From DAIRVC01 sp036803025 (GTDB lineage: Bacteria > Chloroflexota > Anaerolineae > Anaerolineales > E44-bin32), in contig DAIRVC010000088.1 of the NCBI GenBank assembly GCA_036803025.1, positions 1 to 10,784 on the forward strand: DNA of 10,784 bases. The letters run 5' to 3'. Each line of letters begins with the position of its first letter. The first letter of the stretch is position 1. The position numbers and the translations under genes were made by a program. The notes beneath the pieces were generated by a model. The model was not told the DNA's origin and did no database searches. It saw only the letters and a list, made by a program, of their open reading frames with translations. Positions 1 through 6,198 of the stretch are shown here, one piece after another.

Positions 1-646
1 CACCGTCCTGACGGTCTGCGCCGGGGAGCCCGGTCGCGAGCCGCTCTCCGATCTGGCGCAATCGCTGCACGCCCGCTGGGGAATGGATCGGGCCACGGCC
101 GCCGACCGGCGCACGGAAGATCGGATGGCCTGCGGCCGGCTGGGCGCCTCGGTGATCCATTACGACCTTCCAGACGCCATCTACCGCCGCGCAACGACCG
201 GGGAGGTCCTCTACCCGACGGAAGAGTCGCTCTTCGGCCCGATCCACGCCGCCGAGGCGGAGCGGGTGGCGCAACTGGCCGCCTGGCTGGCCGAGGGCTG
301 CCCCGCAGAAGCGGACGTCTACTGCCCCCTGGGACTGGGCGGGCATGTGGATCACCGCCTGACGCGTACTGCTGCTGAGCAGACTGGCAGGCCGCTGTGG
401 TACTACCGGGATTTCCCCTATGCCGCCCGCGGTGGCAACCTCCCGAACGGCTGGACTCTGCCCGGGAAAGAAATGACCGTGAGCCTCTCACCGGAGGAGG
501 TCCAGACCTGGGGCGACGCCATCACCGAGTACCGTTCCCAGCTCTCGACCTTCTGGGATGACCCCTACGCGCAATTCGAGGAACTGCGCGCCTTCCACGA
601 TGGGAGCGGCGGCTTGCTCTTGCGGGCGCCGGCCGGATCCCCTTAG
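1..646 (+). CDS. PIG-L / LmbE-family deacetylase, 5'-truncated by the window edge
   Basis: The frame is open from base 2 through the window edge to TAG at 644-646, so the gene begins upstream and about 214 residues are visible. The first visible residues (TVLTVCAGEPG, then LHARWG and a TEDRMACGRLGA stretch) match the segment that follows the first metal-binding motif in PIG-L deacetylases; that motif (H-P/L-D-D type) would lie just before the window. The second metal-binding motif, H-x-x-D-H, is present as GGHVDHRL (codons 344-355). The family removes acetyl groups from N-acetylglucosamine-type sugars or other small amides using a zinc ion, as in MshB, BshB and GPI biosynthesis. The substrate cannot be told from this fragment, and no glycosyltransferase or thiol-pathway neighbour is visible. 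No signal peptide can be judged. A terminator-like hairpin at 755-781 lies downstream, with a promoter in between that belongs to the next gene. Confidence 0.85.
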   Translation, partial: TVLTVCAGEPGREPLSDLAQSLHARWGMDRATAADRRTEDRMACGRLGASVIHYDLPDAIYRRATTGEVLYPTEESLFGPIHAAEAERVAQLAAWLAEGCPAEADVYCPLGLGGHVDHRLTRTAAEQTGRPLWYYRDFPYAARGGNLPNGWTLPGKEMTVSLSPEEVQTWGDAITEYRSQLSTFWDDPYAQFEELRAFHDGSGGLLLRAPAGSP

Positions 647-707
647 CCCGACTTATGTCACCTCGCCCGTCGGACAGGGACCTCGGTCAGGGATGAAATC
701 GGTCCGC

Positions 708-736
708 TTTACACTGGCTTCAAGTTATGCTATGAT
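708..736 (+). promoter_or_regulatory. sigma-70-type promoter for the greA leader
   Basis: A -35 box TTTACA (708-713) and a -10 box TATGAT (731-736) are separated by 17 nt. Each differs from consensus at one position, and an extended -10 TG (728-729) precedes the second box. Transcription should start near 742-744, about 90 nt before the greA start codon. No other good promoter is visible between here and greA, so greA expression seems to depend on this one or on readthrough from upstream. Found by reading; not tested. Confidence 0.65.
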
Positions 737-754
737 GCCAGGGCAAGGCACGGG

Positions 755-781
755 CTGAGAGCAATCTCTCAGTTCTTTTTT
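755..781 (+). terminator. intrinsic terminator inside the greA leader
   Basis: The stem CTGAGAG (755-761) pairs perfectly with CTCTCAG (766-772) around the loop CAAT, and is followed directly by the T-rich tract TTCTTTTTT (773-781). Two G-T wobbles (753-754 with 773-774) can lengthen the stem. It could end the upstream deacetylase transcript. However, it starts only about 12 nt after the predicted start point of the greA promoter, so it would also cut most transcripts from that promoter to roughly 40 nt. Confidence 0.75.
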
Positions 782-832
782 GTCTCACCAGCCCGCTGGA
801 ACAGATCGACAGCACAACCCGAGGAAATGCCG

Positions 833-1300
833 ATGGCGAGTCAGGCGGTGTACGTCACCCGCGAGGGTCTCAAGAAGCTCGAGGATGAGCTCGAGCTCCT
901 GCGCACGGTCAAACGGCAGGAGGTCGCGCAGCGCCTGCACGAGGCGATGGAGGACGGCGAGCTGATCGAGAACGCCGAATACGAAGCCGCCAAGAACGAG
1001 CAGGCCTTCGTCGAAGGGCGTATTCTCGAGCTCGAGCACATGCTGGCCGTGGCCAAGATCATCGAACCGGGCGGCCCCAAGGGGGTGGTGCGCATCGGCA
1101 GCACGGTCGTCGTCCAGGAAGGCGAGAGCAAGCCGGAGGAATACACCATCGTCGGCGCGGCCGAGGCCAATCCCAAAGAAGGATTGATCTCGAACGAGTC
1201 GCCCCTGGGGCAGGCGCTGCTCGACCACAAGGCCGGCGACGAGGTGCAGGTCAAGGCTCCGGCCGGCAACCTGGTTTTCCGGATCGTCAAGGTTAAGTAA
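833..1300 (+). CDS. greA: transcription elongation factor GreA
   Basis: The product (155 aa, normal family length) enters the secondary channel of RNA polymerase and stimulates cleavage of backtracked RNA. The N-terminal part (about 1-75) is the coiled coil, containing the signature stretch GELIENAEYEAAKNEQ and then FVEGRI. The C-terminal part (about 80-155) is the FKBP-like domain, ending in the usual NLVFRIVKVK-type strand. ATG codons occur at 827 and 833 in the same frame. The ribosome binding site GAGGAA (821-826) touches the first but lies 6 nt before the second, so 833 (protein starting MASQ) is preferred. An oddity is that the tip residue equivalent to E. coli Asp41 is Glu43 here (GAG, 959-961), while the partner Glu (Glu46) is kept. 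The gene sits behind a leader with promoter and terminator and is followed by its own terminator, so it appears to be a single-gene unit. Confidence 0.96.
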   Translation: MASQAVYVTREGLKKLEDELELLRTVKRQEVAQRLHEAMEDGELIENAEYEAAKNEQAFVEGRILELEHMLAVAKIIEPGGPKGVVRIGSTVVVQEGESKPEEYTIVGAAEANPKEGLISNESPLGQALLDHKAGDEVQVKAPAGNLVFRIVKVK

Positions 1301-1317
1301 CACGCGGGTCGGCTCCG

Positions 1318-1352
1318 ACGCCCCGCGCATCGATCGATGCGCGGGGCGTTTT
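1318..1352 (+). terminator. intrinsic terminator of greA
   Basis: A perfect 32-nt palindrome (1318-1349) is centred on an AT step at 1333-1334, with GATC as the minimal loop. Its G+C-rich arms read ACGCCCCGCGCATC, and it runs straight into TTTT (1349-1352). It lies 17 nt after the greA stop codon. The opposite strand has no T-tract after the hairpin, so it should act only on plus-strand transcription. Confidence 0.85.
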
Positions 1353-1403
1353 CGTGTACACTACCGCCGCGGGCCGGACGGCCCGCATAAGGAAAGCACG
1401 CGC

Positions 1404-2915
1404 ATGGCCGAATTGAACGAACTCGAGCAGCTCCGGCGGGCGAAGAGCGAGCGACTGCGCCAGGCCGGGATGGAGCCGTACCCGCCGCGCGCGCGCCGCA
1501 CCCACACCACGCGGCAGGCGTTGGAGGCCTTCGAGGCCGCCGGCGAGGGGGCGGCGGTGGAGGCCACGGTGGTCGGGCGGCTGCGCTCGATCCGCCGCAT
1601 GGGCAAGGTGGTCTTTGCCCACCTGGAGGACGGCGCCGGGCAGCTGCAGCTCTACCTTCGTCATGACGAGGTCGGCGCCGAGCGCATGCGCCTGTTCGAT
1701 GACCTTTTCGACCTAGGGGACTTCGCCCAGGTCTCCGGCACGCTCTTTCGCACGCGCGCCGGCGAGGTCACGCTGAGGGTCAACGAGTTCGGCATGCTGG
1801 CCAAGGCGATCTCGCCGCTGCCGGCTTCCAAGGAGGAGGTCGTCGACGGCAAGCGGGTCGTACACTCGGCCTTCGACAACCCGGAGGCGCGCTACCGCGA
1901 GCGCTACGCCGACCTGGCCGTCAATCCGCCCGTACGCCGGCTGTTCCGTCAGCGGGCCGCCATCATCCGTGCCCTGCAGACCTTCCTGGACAGCCGCGGC
2001 TTCCTGGAGGTCGAGACGCCGATCCTGCAGCCGACCTACGGCGGGGCGGCGGCGCGGCCGTTCGTGACGCACCACAATCAGCTGCACCAGGACTTGTACC
2101 TGCGCATCTCGTTCGAGCTGTACTTGAAGCGGCTTCTGGTCGGCGGCCTCGAGCGCGTCTACGAGATCGGCCGCGATTTCCGCAATGAGGGCGTGTCCTT
2201 CAAGCACAACCCCGAGTTCACCATGCTCGAGTTCTACATGGCGTACGCCGATTATCGCGACGTCATGGAACTGACCGAGCAGATGGTTGCCTTCACGGCC
2301 CAGTCGGTCACCGGATCGACCACGATCGAGGCGCGCGGCCAGACCGTCGAGCTGGCGCCGCCGTGGCGCAGGGTCGAGCTGCGTCAGGCCCTGATCGAGG
2401 CCTCCGGCATCGACATCCTCCTATGTCCGACCGCCGAAAGCCTGCGCCAGGCCATGTTCCCCAAGGGCCATGAGCCGGCGCCCGAGTCGACCCGCGGCAA
2501 GTTGATCGAGTCGCTTCTGGCGCACTACGTCGAGCCGACGCTGATCCAGCCGACCTTCGTCTACGACTACCCGCGCGACATCTCCCCGCTGGCCAAGAGC
2601 CGGCCGGGCGATCCGACGACCGTCGAGCGCTTCGAGGGCTTCGCCCTGGGCATGGAGCTGTGCAACGCCTTCACCGAGCTGAACGATCCCTTCGACCAGG
2701 AGGCGCGCTTCCTGGAGATGGCTCGCGATTACGGCAGCGACGACGAGGACCGGCATCCGCTGGACGAGGATTACCTGCAGGCGATGCGCTACGGGATGCC
2801 GCCCTGCGGCGGTTTCGGCATGGGCGTCGACCGGCTGGTGATGCTCCTGACCGACCAGGCGTCGATCCGCGAGGTGATCCTCTTCCCCCATCTACGCAGC
2901 CGGGACGAGGACTGA
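1404..2915 (+). CDS. lysS: lysyl-tRNA synthetase, class II
   Basis: The enzyme attaches lysine to tRNA(Lys) with ATP in the cytoplasm. Its 503 residues match the usual class II LysRS length. The N-terminal region contains the AGMEPYPPR element, and the OB-fold anticodon-binding domain occupies about 50-135 (VVGRLRSIRRMGKVVFAHL...). The catalytic domain follows. Motif 1 lies around 185-205 (RAAIIRALQTFLDSRGFLEV), and the lysine-site element ARPFVTHHN comes after it. Motif 2 has RNEG at 260-263 and HNPEF at 268-272. The stretch ELCNAFTELNDP binds substrate, and motif 3 is GGFGMGVDR at 469-477. All hallmark residues are intact. The start ATG has the ribosome binding site AAGGAAA (1389-1395) 8 nt upstream. 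The gene follows the greA terminator by about 50 nt, so it needs its own promoter or readthrough; no convincing promoter box was found in that gap. A hairpin lies behind the gene. Confidence 0.98.
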   Translation: MAELNELEQLRRAKSERLRQAGMEPYPPRARRTHTTRQALEAFEAAGEGAAVEATVVGRLRSIRRMGKVVFAHLEDGAGQLQLYLRHDEVGAERMRLFDDLFDLGDFAQVSGTLFRTRAGEVTLRVNEFGMLAKAISPLPASKEEVVDGKRVVHSAFDNPEARYRERYADLAVNPPVRRLFRQRAAIIRALQTFLDSRGFLEVETPILQPTYGGAAARPFVTHHNQLHQDLYLRISFELYLKRLLVGGLERVYEIGRDFRNEGVSFKHNPEFTMLEFYMAYADYRDVMELTEQMVAFTAQSVTGSTTIEARGQTVELAPPWRRVELRQALIEASGIDILLCPTAESLRQAMFPKGHEPAPESTRGKLIESLLAHYVEPTLIQPTFVYDYPRDISPLAKSRPGDPTTVERFEGFALGMELCNAFTELNDPFDQEARFLEMARDYGSDDEDRHPLDEDYLQAMRYGMPPCGGFGMGVDRLVMLLTDQASIREVILFPHLRSRDED

Positions 2916-2943
2916 GCTGCTCGGGCTGACGCCGGAGAAGGCC

Positions 2944-2975
2944 AGCGGCCGTCGGTAGACGGCCGCTTCAGTTCC
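2944..2975 (+). terminator. probable lysS terminator hairpin with a weak T-tract
   Basis: A 10-bp perfect stem AGCGGCCGTC (2944-2953) / GACGGCCGCT (2958-2967) closes a GGTA tetraloop and starts 28 nt after the lysS stop codon. The following bases (TCAGTTCC) are only mildly T-rich, so termination would be weaker than at the other hairpins in this window. Position between lysS and the next promoter supports a terminator role. Confidence 0.5.
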
Positions 2976-3002
2976 AGCCAAGGCCCGGTCTGGGGCATCG
3001 GG

Positions 3003-3008
3003 TATAAT
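3003..3008 (+). promoter_or_regulatory. consensus -10 box ahead of the sortase gene
   Basis: TATAAT matches the sigma-70 -10 consensus at every position, in the context GGTATAATCCCGG, 55 nt before the sortase ATG. No recognisable -35 box lies 16-18 nt upstream (bases around 2980-2985 read AAGGCC). A start point near 3015 would give a leader of about 49 nt. It probably drives the surface-gene run that ends at 7183. Confidence 0.55.
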
Positions 3009-3063
3009 CCCGGCCGACTGGCATCCTTCGTGCACCAACGCACGCGACGCGCAGTCCACACCG

Positions 3064-3327
3064 ATGGGTCGAGACCGACGACCGGCTGACGAGCTTTCGA
3101 TCGAGGAACTGGAAGCGCTGCTTGCGCGCAAGCGCCTTGAAGCGCGGCAGGCTCGGCTGCACCAGTTTCAGCGGACCGGCCGCGCCCTGCGTCTGCCCGA
3201 GGAACCGCCCGTCAGCCCGCAGACCAACGGCCAGGCGGCCGGCGCAGTTGAACCTTCTGTCACCGAAACCGGCGCCGCGGCGCCTGCCGGCCGGTTGCGG
3301 CCGTTCCTCAACCGCCTGCTGCTGGGG
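3064..3327 (+). pseudogene. N-terminal part of the frameshifted sortase gene
   Basis: This frame begins MGRDRRPADELSIEELEALL and continues with an Arg/Lys-rich, probably helical cytoplasmic segment (ARKRLEARQARLHQF), then a Pro/Ala-rich linker and RPFLNRLLLG. That N-terminus resembles the cytoplasmic leader of chloroflexotal sortases, as far as I recall the family. After the run GGGG (3324-3327) the same frame turns into improbable Arg/Ser/Pro-rich sequence ending at 3450, while the expected continuation (VEVAAVLGFLYVLLSG, a membrane helix) appears in another frame. One extra G in that run would join the two parts into a protein of about 306 residues. The start ATG has no clear ribosome binding site. 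This could be a real mutation, a programmed slip, or a sequence error. Confidence 0.65.
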
Positions 3328-3332
3328 TCGAG

Positions 3333-3983
3333 GTGGCGGCGGTGCTCGGCTTTCTGTACGTCCTGCTCAGCGGCGTGGGCGCCTTGCAGCAGCTCAATCA
3401 GGAGGTCGCCCAGGCGCTCAGCGGCGCCACCGCCTCCCCGACGGCGCTGATCACCGCCATCGTCCTGCCTTCCGGACACACCCCGCCGACCTCACCGGGC
3501 GGCGCTCAGCCGAACGAAGCCGAGATCCCGGAGAACCTGCGGCCGCTCGTCCAGTCGCTGCCGGTCGAGGTCATCCCGACGCCCGGGCCACAGCAGGCGC
3601 GCAGCATCTTCATCCCGGCCATCTGGAACTCGGCGGCCCCTGTCGTGCAGGGTGACGGCTGGGAGCAGCTGCGCCGCGGCGTCGCACAACACCTGGGCAC
3701 CGCCAACCCGGGCGAGGCCGGCAATCTGGTGCTCTCAGCCCACAACGACATCTTCGGCGAGTTGTTCCGCGACCTGGACCGCCTGCGCCCGGGCGATGAG
3801 ATCCGAGTCGCGACCTCGGCGCGCGAGTACCTGTACCGGGTCACCGGTCTGCAGATCGTCGAGCCGACCGCGGTCGAGGTGATGCTCCCGACCACGCGAC
3901 CGACCATCACGTTGATCTCGTGCTATCCGTACCTGGTGGACAACCAGCGCATCATCGTCTTCGGTGAGCTGGCCGAAGGCTGA
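3333..3983 (+). CDS. sortase catalytic region (main part of the frameshifted sortase gene)
   Basis: Sortases are membrane-bound cysteine transpeptidases that cut surface proteins at a C-terminal sorting motif. Counting from the GTG at 3333 (216 residues), a hydrophobic helix comes first (AAVLGFLYVLLSGVGAL), then a Pro/Thr-rich linker, then the beta-barrel domain. That domain opens with IFIPAIWNSAAPVVQG and has the catalytic His137 in NLVLSAHND, a GDEIRV strand, Cys197 in TLISCYPY, and Arg206 in NQRIIVFGEL, so the full His-Cys-Arg triad is present. The GTG is only the first possible start in this frame. It has no properly spaced ribosome binding site, and the reading frame continues upstream as GVEVAAV, so the true gene most likely begins at 3064 in the other frame. 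It heads a same-strand run with the small membrane protein and the sensor. The subclass is not certain. Confidence 0.8.
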   Translation: MAAVLGFLYVLLSGVGALQQLNQEVAQALSGATASPTALITAIVLPSGHTPPTSPGGAQPNEAEIPENLRPLVQSLPVEVIPTPGPQQARSIFIPAIWNSAAPVVQGDGWEQLRRGVAQHLGTANPGEAGNLVLSAHNDIFGELFRDLDRLRPGDEIRVATSAREYLYRVTGLQIVEPTAVEVMLPTTRPTITLISCYPYLVDNQRIIVFGELAEG

Positions 3984-4020
3984 AAGCCGCCGGGCGCCTG
4001 ACCAGAAGAGGAGTGGCAAG

Positions 4021-4230
4021 GTGAGCAAGAAATCGAGGCAATCCCGGGCGCGCCAGGCGGCCCAGGTCTCCGGGAGCGCTCCGGGAGCGCCTGCCCCGGC
4101 GGTGCGCCCGACGCGCGAATCGGGCTTCAACCCGGACTACACCTACGTGCGCAAGGACCTCCGCCGCATCGGCCTGCTGGCGGGTACTTTCATCCTATTG
4201 ATGGTCGTGGCCGCCCTCCTACTGCGCTGA
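4021..4230 (+). CDS. small single-span membrane protein of unknown function
   Basis: The protein has 69 residues: a basic N-terminus (MSKKSRQSRARQ), an Ala/Pro/Gly-rich stretch, the segment SGFNPDYTYVRKDLRRI, and one C-terminal membrane helix (GLLAGTFILLMVVAALLL) followed by a final Arg. The positive charges suggest that the N-terminus stays in the cytoplasm. The GTG at 4021 is chosen because the strong ribosome binding site AGAGGAG (4007-4013) sits 7 nt before it. A longer reading from a GTG at 3964 would overlap the sortase and has no such site. It lies 37 nt after the sortase stop and 24 nt before the sensor start, so co-transcription is likely. I do not recognise a named family. The NPDYTYVRKDLRRIG motif looks like a conserved juxtamembrane element and would be the best search query. 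Two CCGGGAGCGC repeats (4070-4079, 4081-4090) encode part of the linker. Confidence 0.75.
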   Translation: MSKKSRQSRARQAAQVSGSAPGAPAPAVRPTRESGFNPDYTYVRKDLRRIGLLAGTFILLMVVAALLLR

Positions 4231-4254
4231 TCGGCAGGCCTGGGGGTAGCGGGG

Positions 4255-6075
4255 ATGCAGCCGAAGGTCCGCCTCAGCCTGCGCTGGAAGATCACGCTTC
4301 CGTTCATGCTCCTGGCGCTGGTCCTGGCGCTGGTCCTCGCGTATCTGCTGAACCAAGTCCTCTCCCAATCCGATCGCACGCTCTTCATGCGGCAGCTGGC
4401 CGACCGCGGACAGCAGGCGGCCGACACCGTCGTGCGCAGCGAGGCCGGGCTGCTCGAGGTCGAACGGCTGATCGCCAACACCCAGGGCGTGCCCGAAGCG
4501 CTGGTTCTGGGTGACGCCGAGGATCTTCGGGCGCGCGTTCTGCCGGTCGTGATCAACGCCAATGTCGACGTCGTCGCCATTCTTGATGCGCAGGGCTCGA
4601 GCTTGCTGGCGCTGCGGCGCGCGCCCGAATCGCCACCGGGCGAGTACTCGGCGCTGCGGGGCGAAAGCTATTACGCCGATTGGCCCTTCGTCCAGCGCCT
4701 GCTCAACGGCGAGGCGGAAGAGGGGCTGGGCGATAAGCATGCCGGGCTCCACAGCATCCGCCTGGATGAACGCGAGTTGTTCGCGTTATTCGTTGGGGGC
4801 CCGCTGCGCAATCCCGGTGGCCAGGTAAGCGGCGTAGTGTTGGTGGGGGAATACCTGGAGACGCTGGTGCCGCGCCTGAGCGTCGAGTCGGGCGCGAACG
4901 CCTCGGTCTACGACAGCCTGAGCGGACGGCTCCTATCCAGCAGCCTGGAGCCGCAAGACGCCGCGTCGCTGACGCTGACAGCCGAGGAACTGAACGGCGG
5001 GCTGGGATTGTCCTCCAGCGGAAGCCCGATCCGGCCGATCGAGGTCTCCGGCTCTGAGTACGCCGAGGTCCTGCTTCCCTTTGTGGCCCGGCGAGGGACG
5101 GCCACGCTGGGCGTACTGGGCGTCTCCCTGCTCGACGCGCCGATCCAGGCCTCCGCCATGGCCAACCTGGGGACGGTCGCGCGCTTCGGAGCGCTGGCTC
5201 TCATCCTGGTGGTCGCCATCGGACTGTTGATTTCACACTCGATCACCCGCCCGCTGGTAGAGATCGCCGAGGCCTCGGCCCAGGTCGCGACCGGCAACCT
5301 GGATACCCGCGTGAAAGAGCGCGGCTCGGATGAGATCGGAGTTCTGGCGCGTTCATTCAACTACATGGTCCAGGGCCTGAGGGAAGGCTCGTTCTATCGC
5401 GACCTGGTCGGGCAGGCCACGTTGCCAGAACGGCCGACCCTTCCGATGCCGGGGCGGGAGGCCGCGTTCTCGCAAGCCGGTGAAGCGTTGATCGCCTCGG
5501 TCCTGGTTGCCGACCTGCGCGGCTTTCTGCCGGCGAAGGGCGCCGCCGCCCCGAGTCTGGTCCTCTCGACTCTCTCCGACTTCTCGGCGGCCGCCCTGCC
5601 GATCATCAGCCGACACGGGGGGACCGTCGACCGGATCGACGGCGGTATGCTCCGGGCGGTGTTCGGGGCCTCCCCCAAACCCCTCAGGCCTCAGGTCAGC
5701 GCGCTGCAGGCCGCGCACGCGGCACTCGAAGTGGCCGAGGTCGTCAGCCGCCTGCGTCAGCGCGGCCACCCGGGGCTGAGCCTGTGCATCGCGGTCGCCA
5801 CCGGCCCGGCCATCGCCGGCAGCGTCATGTCTGCCACCGGTCCCGTGGACACGGTCGTCGGTGAGGCCGTCGATGTGGCGCACGCATTGCAGCAGCTCGG
5901 CCGCGAGGCGGATAAGGGCGGCATCCTGATCGCCGAAGACACGTATCGCTACCTGTCCGGCGCACAGCGCCAATTCCGATTCGGACAACCCTGGGCGGCG
6001 GACACGCGCGGCCTGGGCCGCCAGATGACCGTCTACGAACTTGCGGGGCGCACCCAGCGCCTGGTCCCGGAGTGA
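4255..6075 (+). CDS. membrane sensor: Cache-like domain, HAMP, degenerate class III cyclase domain
   Basis: The layout over 606 residues is: a first membrane helix at about 15-35, an extracytoplasmic region at about 36-305 with double-Cache-like strands (VDVVAILDAQGSSLLAL; SVESGANASVYDSLSGRLL; EYAEVLLPFVARRG), a second helix at about 306-327, HAMP from ITRPLVEIAEA (330 onward) to about 380, and a C-terminal adenylate/guanylate cyclase homology domain from about 413 to 600. The cyclase signatures VLVADLRGF, ISRHGGTV and FGA are recognisable, and Asp420, the first metal ligand, is kept. The second metal Asp corresponds to Gly464, the adenine-site Lys to Arg460, the transition-state Asn to Asp540, and the transition-state Arg to Ala544. 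cAMP synthesis is therefore doubtful, and the domain may only bind or signal by contact. The protein presumably senses a ligand outside the membrane. A G-rich stretch (4242-4246) serves as a weak ribosome binding site. Family placement is firm; activity is not. Confidence 0.88.
   Translation: MQPKVRLSLRWKITLPFMLLALVLALVLAYLLNQVLSQSDRTLFMRQLADRGQQAADTVVRSEAGLLEVERLIANTQGVPEALVLGDAEDLRARVLPVVINANVDVVAILDAQGSSLLALRRAPESPPGEYSALRGESYYADWPFVQRLLNGEAEEGLGDKHAGLHSIRLDERELFALFVGGPLRNPGGQVSGVVLVGEYLETLVPRLSVESGANASVYDSLSGRLLSSSLEPQDAASLTLTAEELNGGLGLSSSGSPIRPIEVSGSEYAEVLLPFVARRGTATLGVLGVSLLDAPIQASAMANLGTVARFGALALILVVAIGLLISHSITRPLVEIAEASAQVATGNLDTRVKERGSDEIGVLARSFNYMVQGLREGSFYRDLVGQATLPERPTLPMPGREAAFSQAGEALIASVLVADLRGFLPAKGAAAPSLVLSTLSDFSAAALPIISRHGGTVDRIDGGMLRAVFGASPKPLRPQVSALQAAHAALEVAEVVSRLRQRGHPGLSLCIAVATGPAIAGSVMSATGPVDTVVGEAVDVAHALQQLGREADKGGILIAEDTYRYLSGAQRQFRFGQPWAADTRGLGRQMTVYELAGRTQRLVPE
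4312..4335 (+). repeat. 12-nt tandem duplication in the first membrane helix of the sensor
   Basis: CTGGCGCTGGTC occurs twice head to tail (4312-4323 and 4324-4335) and encodes the repeated Leu-Ala-Leu-Val pattern of the helix. Being a multiple of three, a change in copy number would lengthen or shorten the helix by four residues without breaking the frame. Confidence 0.6.
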
Positions 6076-6137
6076 CCGGGGCCTTCCATCCATCGATCAG
6101 CCCCGAGAGGGAGCCGCGTAGGAGTTACGGGCGGTTG

Positions 6138-6198
6138 TCCCGCCGGCCAAGGCGGGATAGGCTGAGGTATCCCCTGCGCCGTATCCGCAGGGGGATCC
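6138..6198. repeat. pair of adjacent inverted repeats between the sensor gene and the next gene
   Basis: The first is TCCCGCC (6138-6144) / GGCGGGA (6151-6157) with a 6-nt loop. The second is CCCCTGCG (6171-6178) / CGCAGGGG (6186-6193) with a 7-nt loop, extendable by flanking AT and GG pairs through a one-base bulge. Neither is followed by a T-tract, so they do not look like terminators. They sit in the 184-nt gap and could be operator sites, RNA stabilising hairpins or processing sites. Confidence 0.5.

Noticed and set aside
748..772. GGGCTGAGAG resembles the GGCUGAGA element of a TPP riboswitch.
   Set aside because: The second conserved block of TPP riboswitches (ACCUGAUCUGGAU-type) is absent downstream, and the bases are fully explained by the terminator stem. 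GreA is also not a thiamine gene.
827..832. ATG at 827 as the greA start.
   Set aside because: It touches the ribosome binding site GAGGAA at 821-826. The ATG at 833 has proper spacing and gives a family-like N-terminus.
785..1330. Long minus-strand open frame opposite greA.
   Set aside because: It is a mirror of the codon pattern of a real gene in G+C-rich DNA, with low-complexity, unrecognisable translation and no ribosome binding site.
1351..1369. TACACT (1357-1362) as a lysS promoter -10 box.
   Set aside because: It matches consensus at only four of six positions, has no -35 box, and overlaps the end of the greA terminator region. It is possible but not supportable.
3964..4020. GTG at 3964 as a longer start for the small membrane protein.
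   Set aside because: It overlaps the sortase coding end and lacks a ribosome binding site, whereas GTG 4021 has AGAGGAG at ideal spacing.
5353..6093. 246-codon minus-strand open frame opposite the sensor gene.
   Set aside because: It lies almost wholly within the well-supported cyclase-domain coding region, and its translation shows no recognisable domain.
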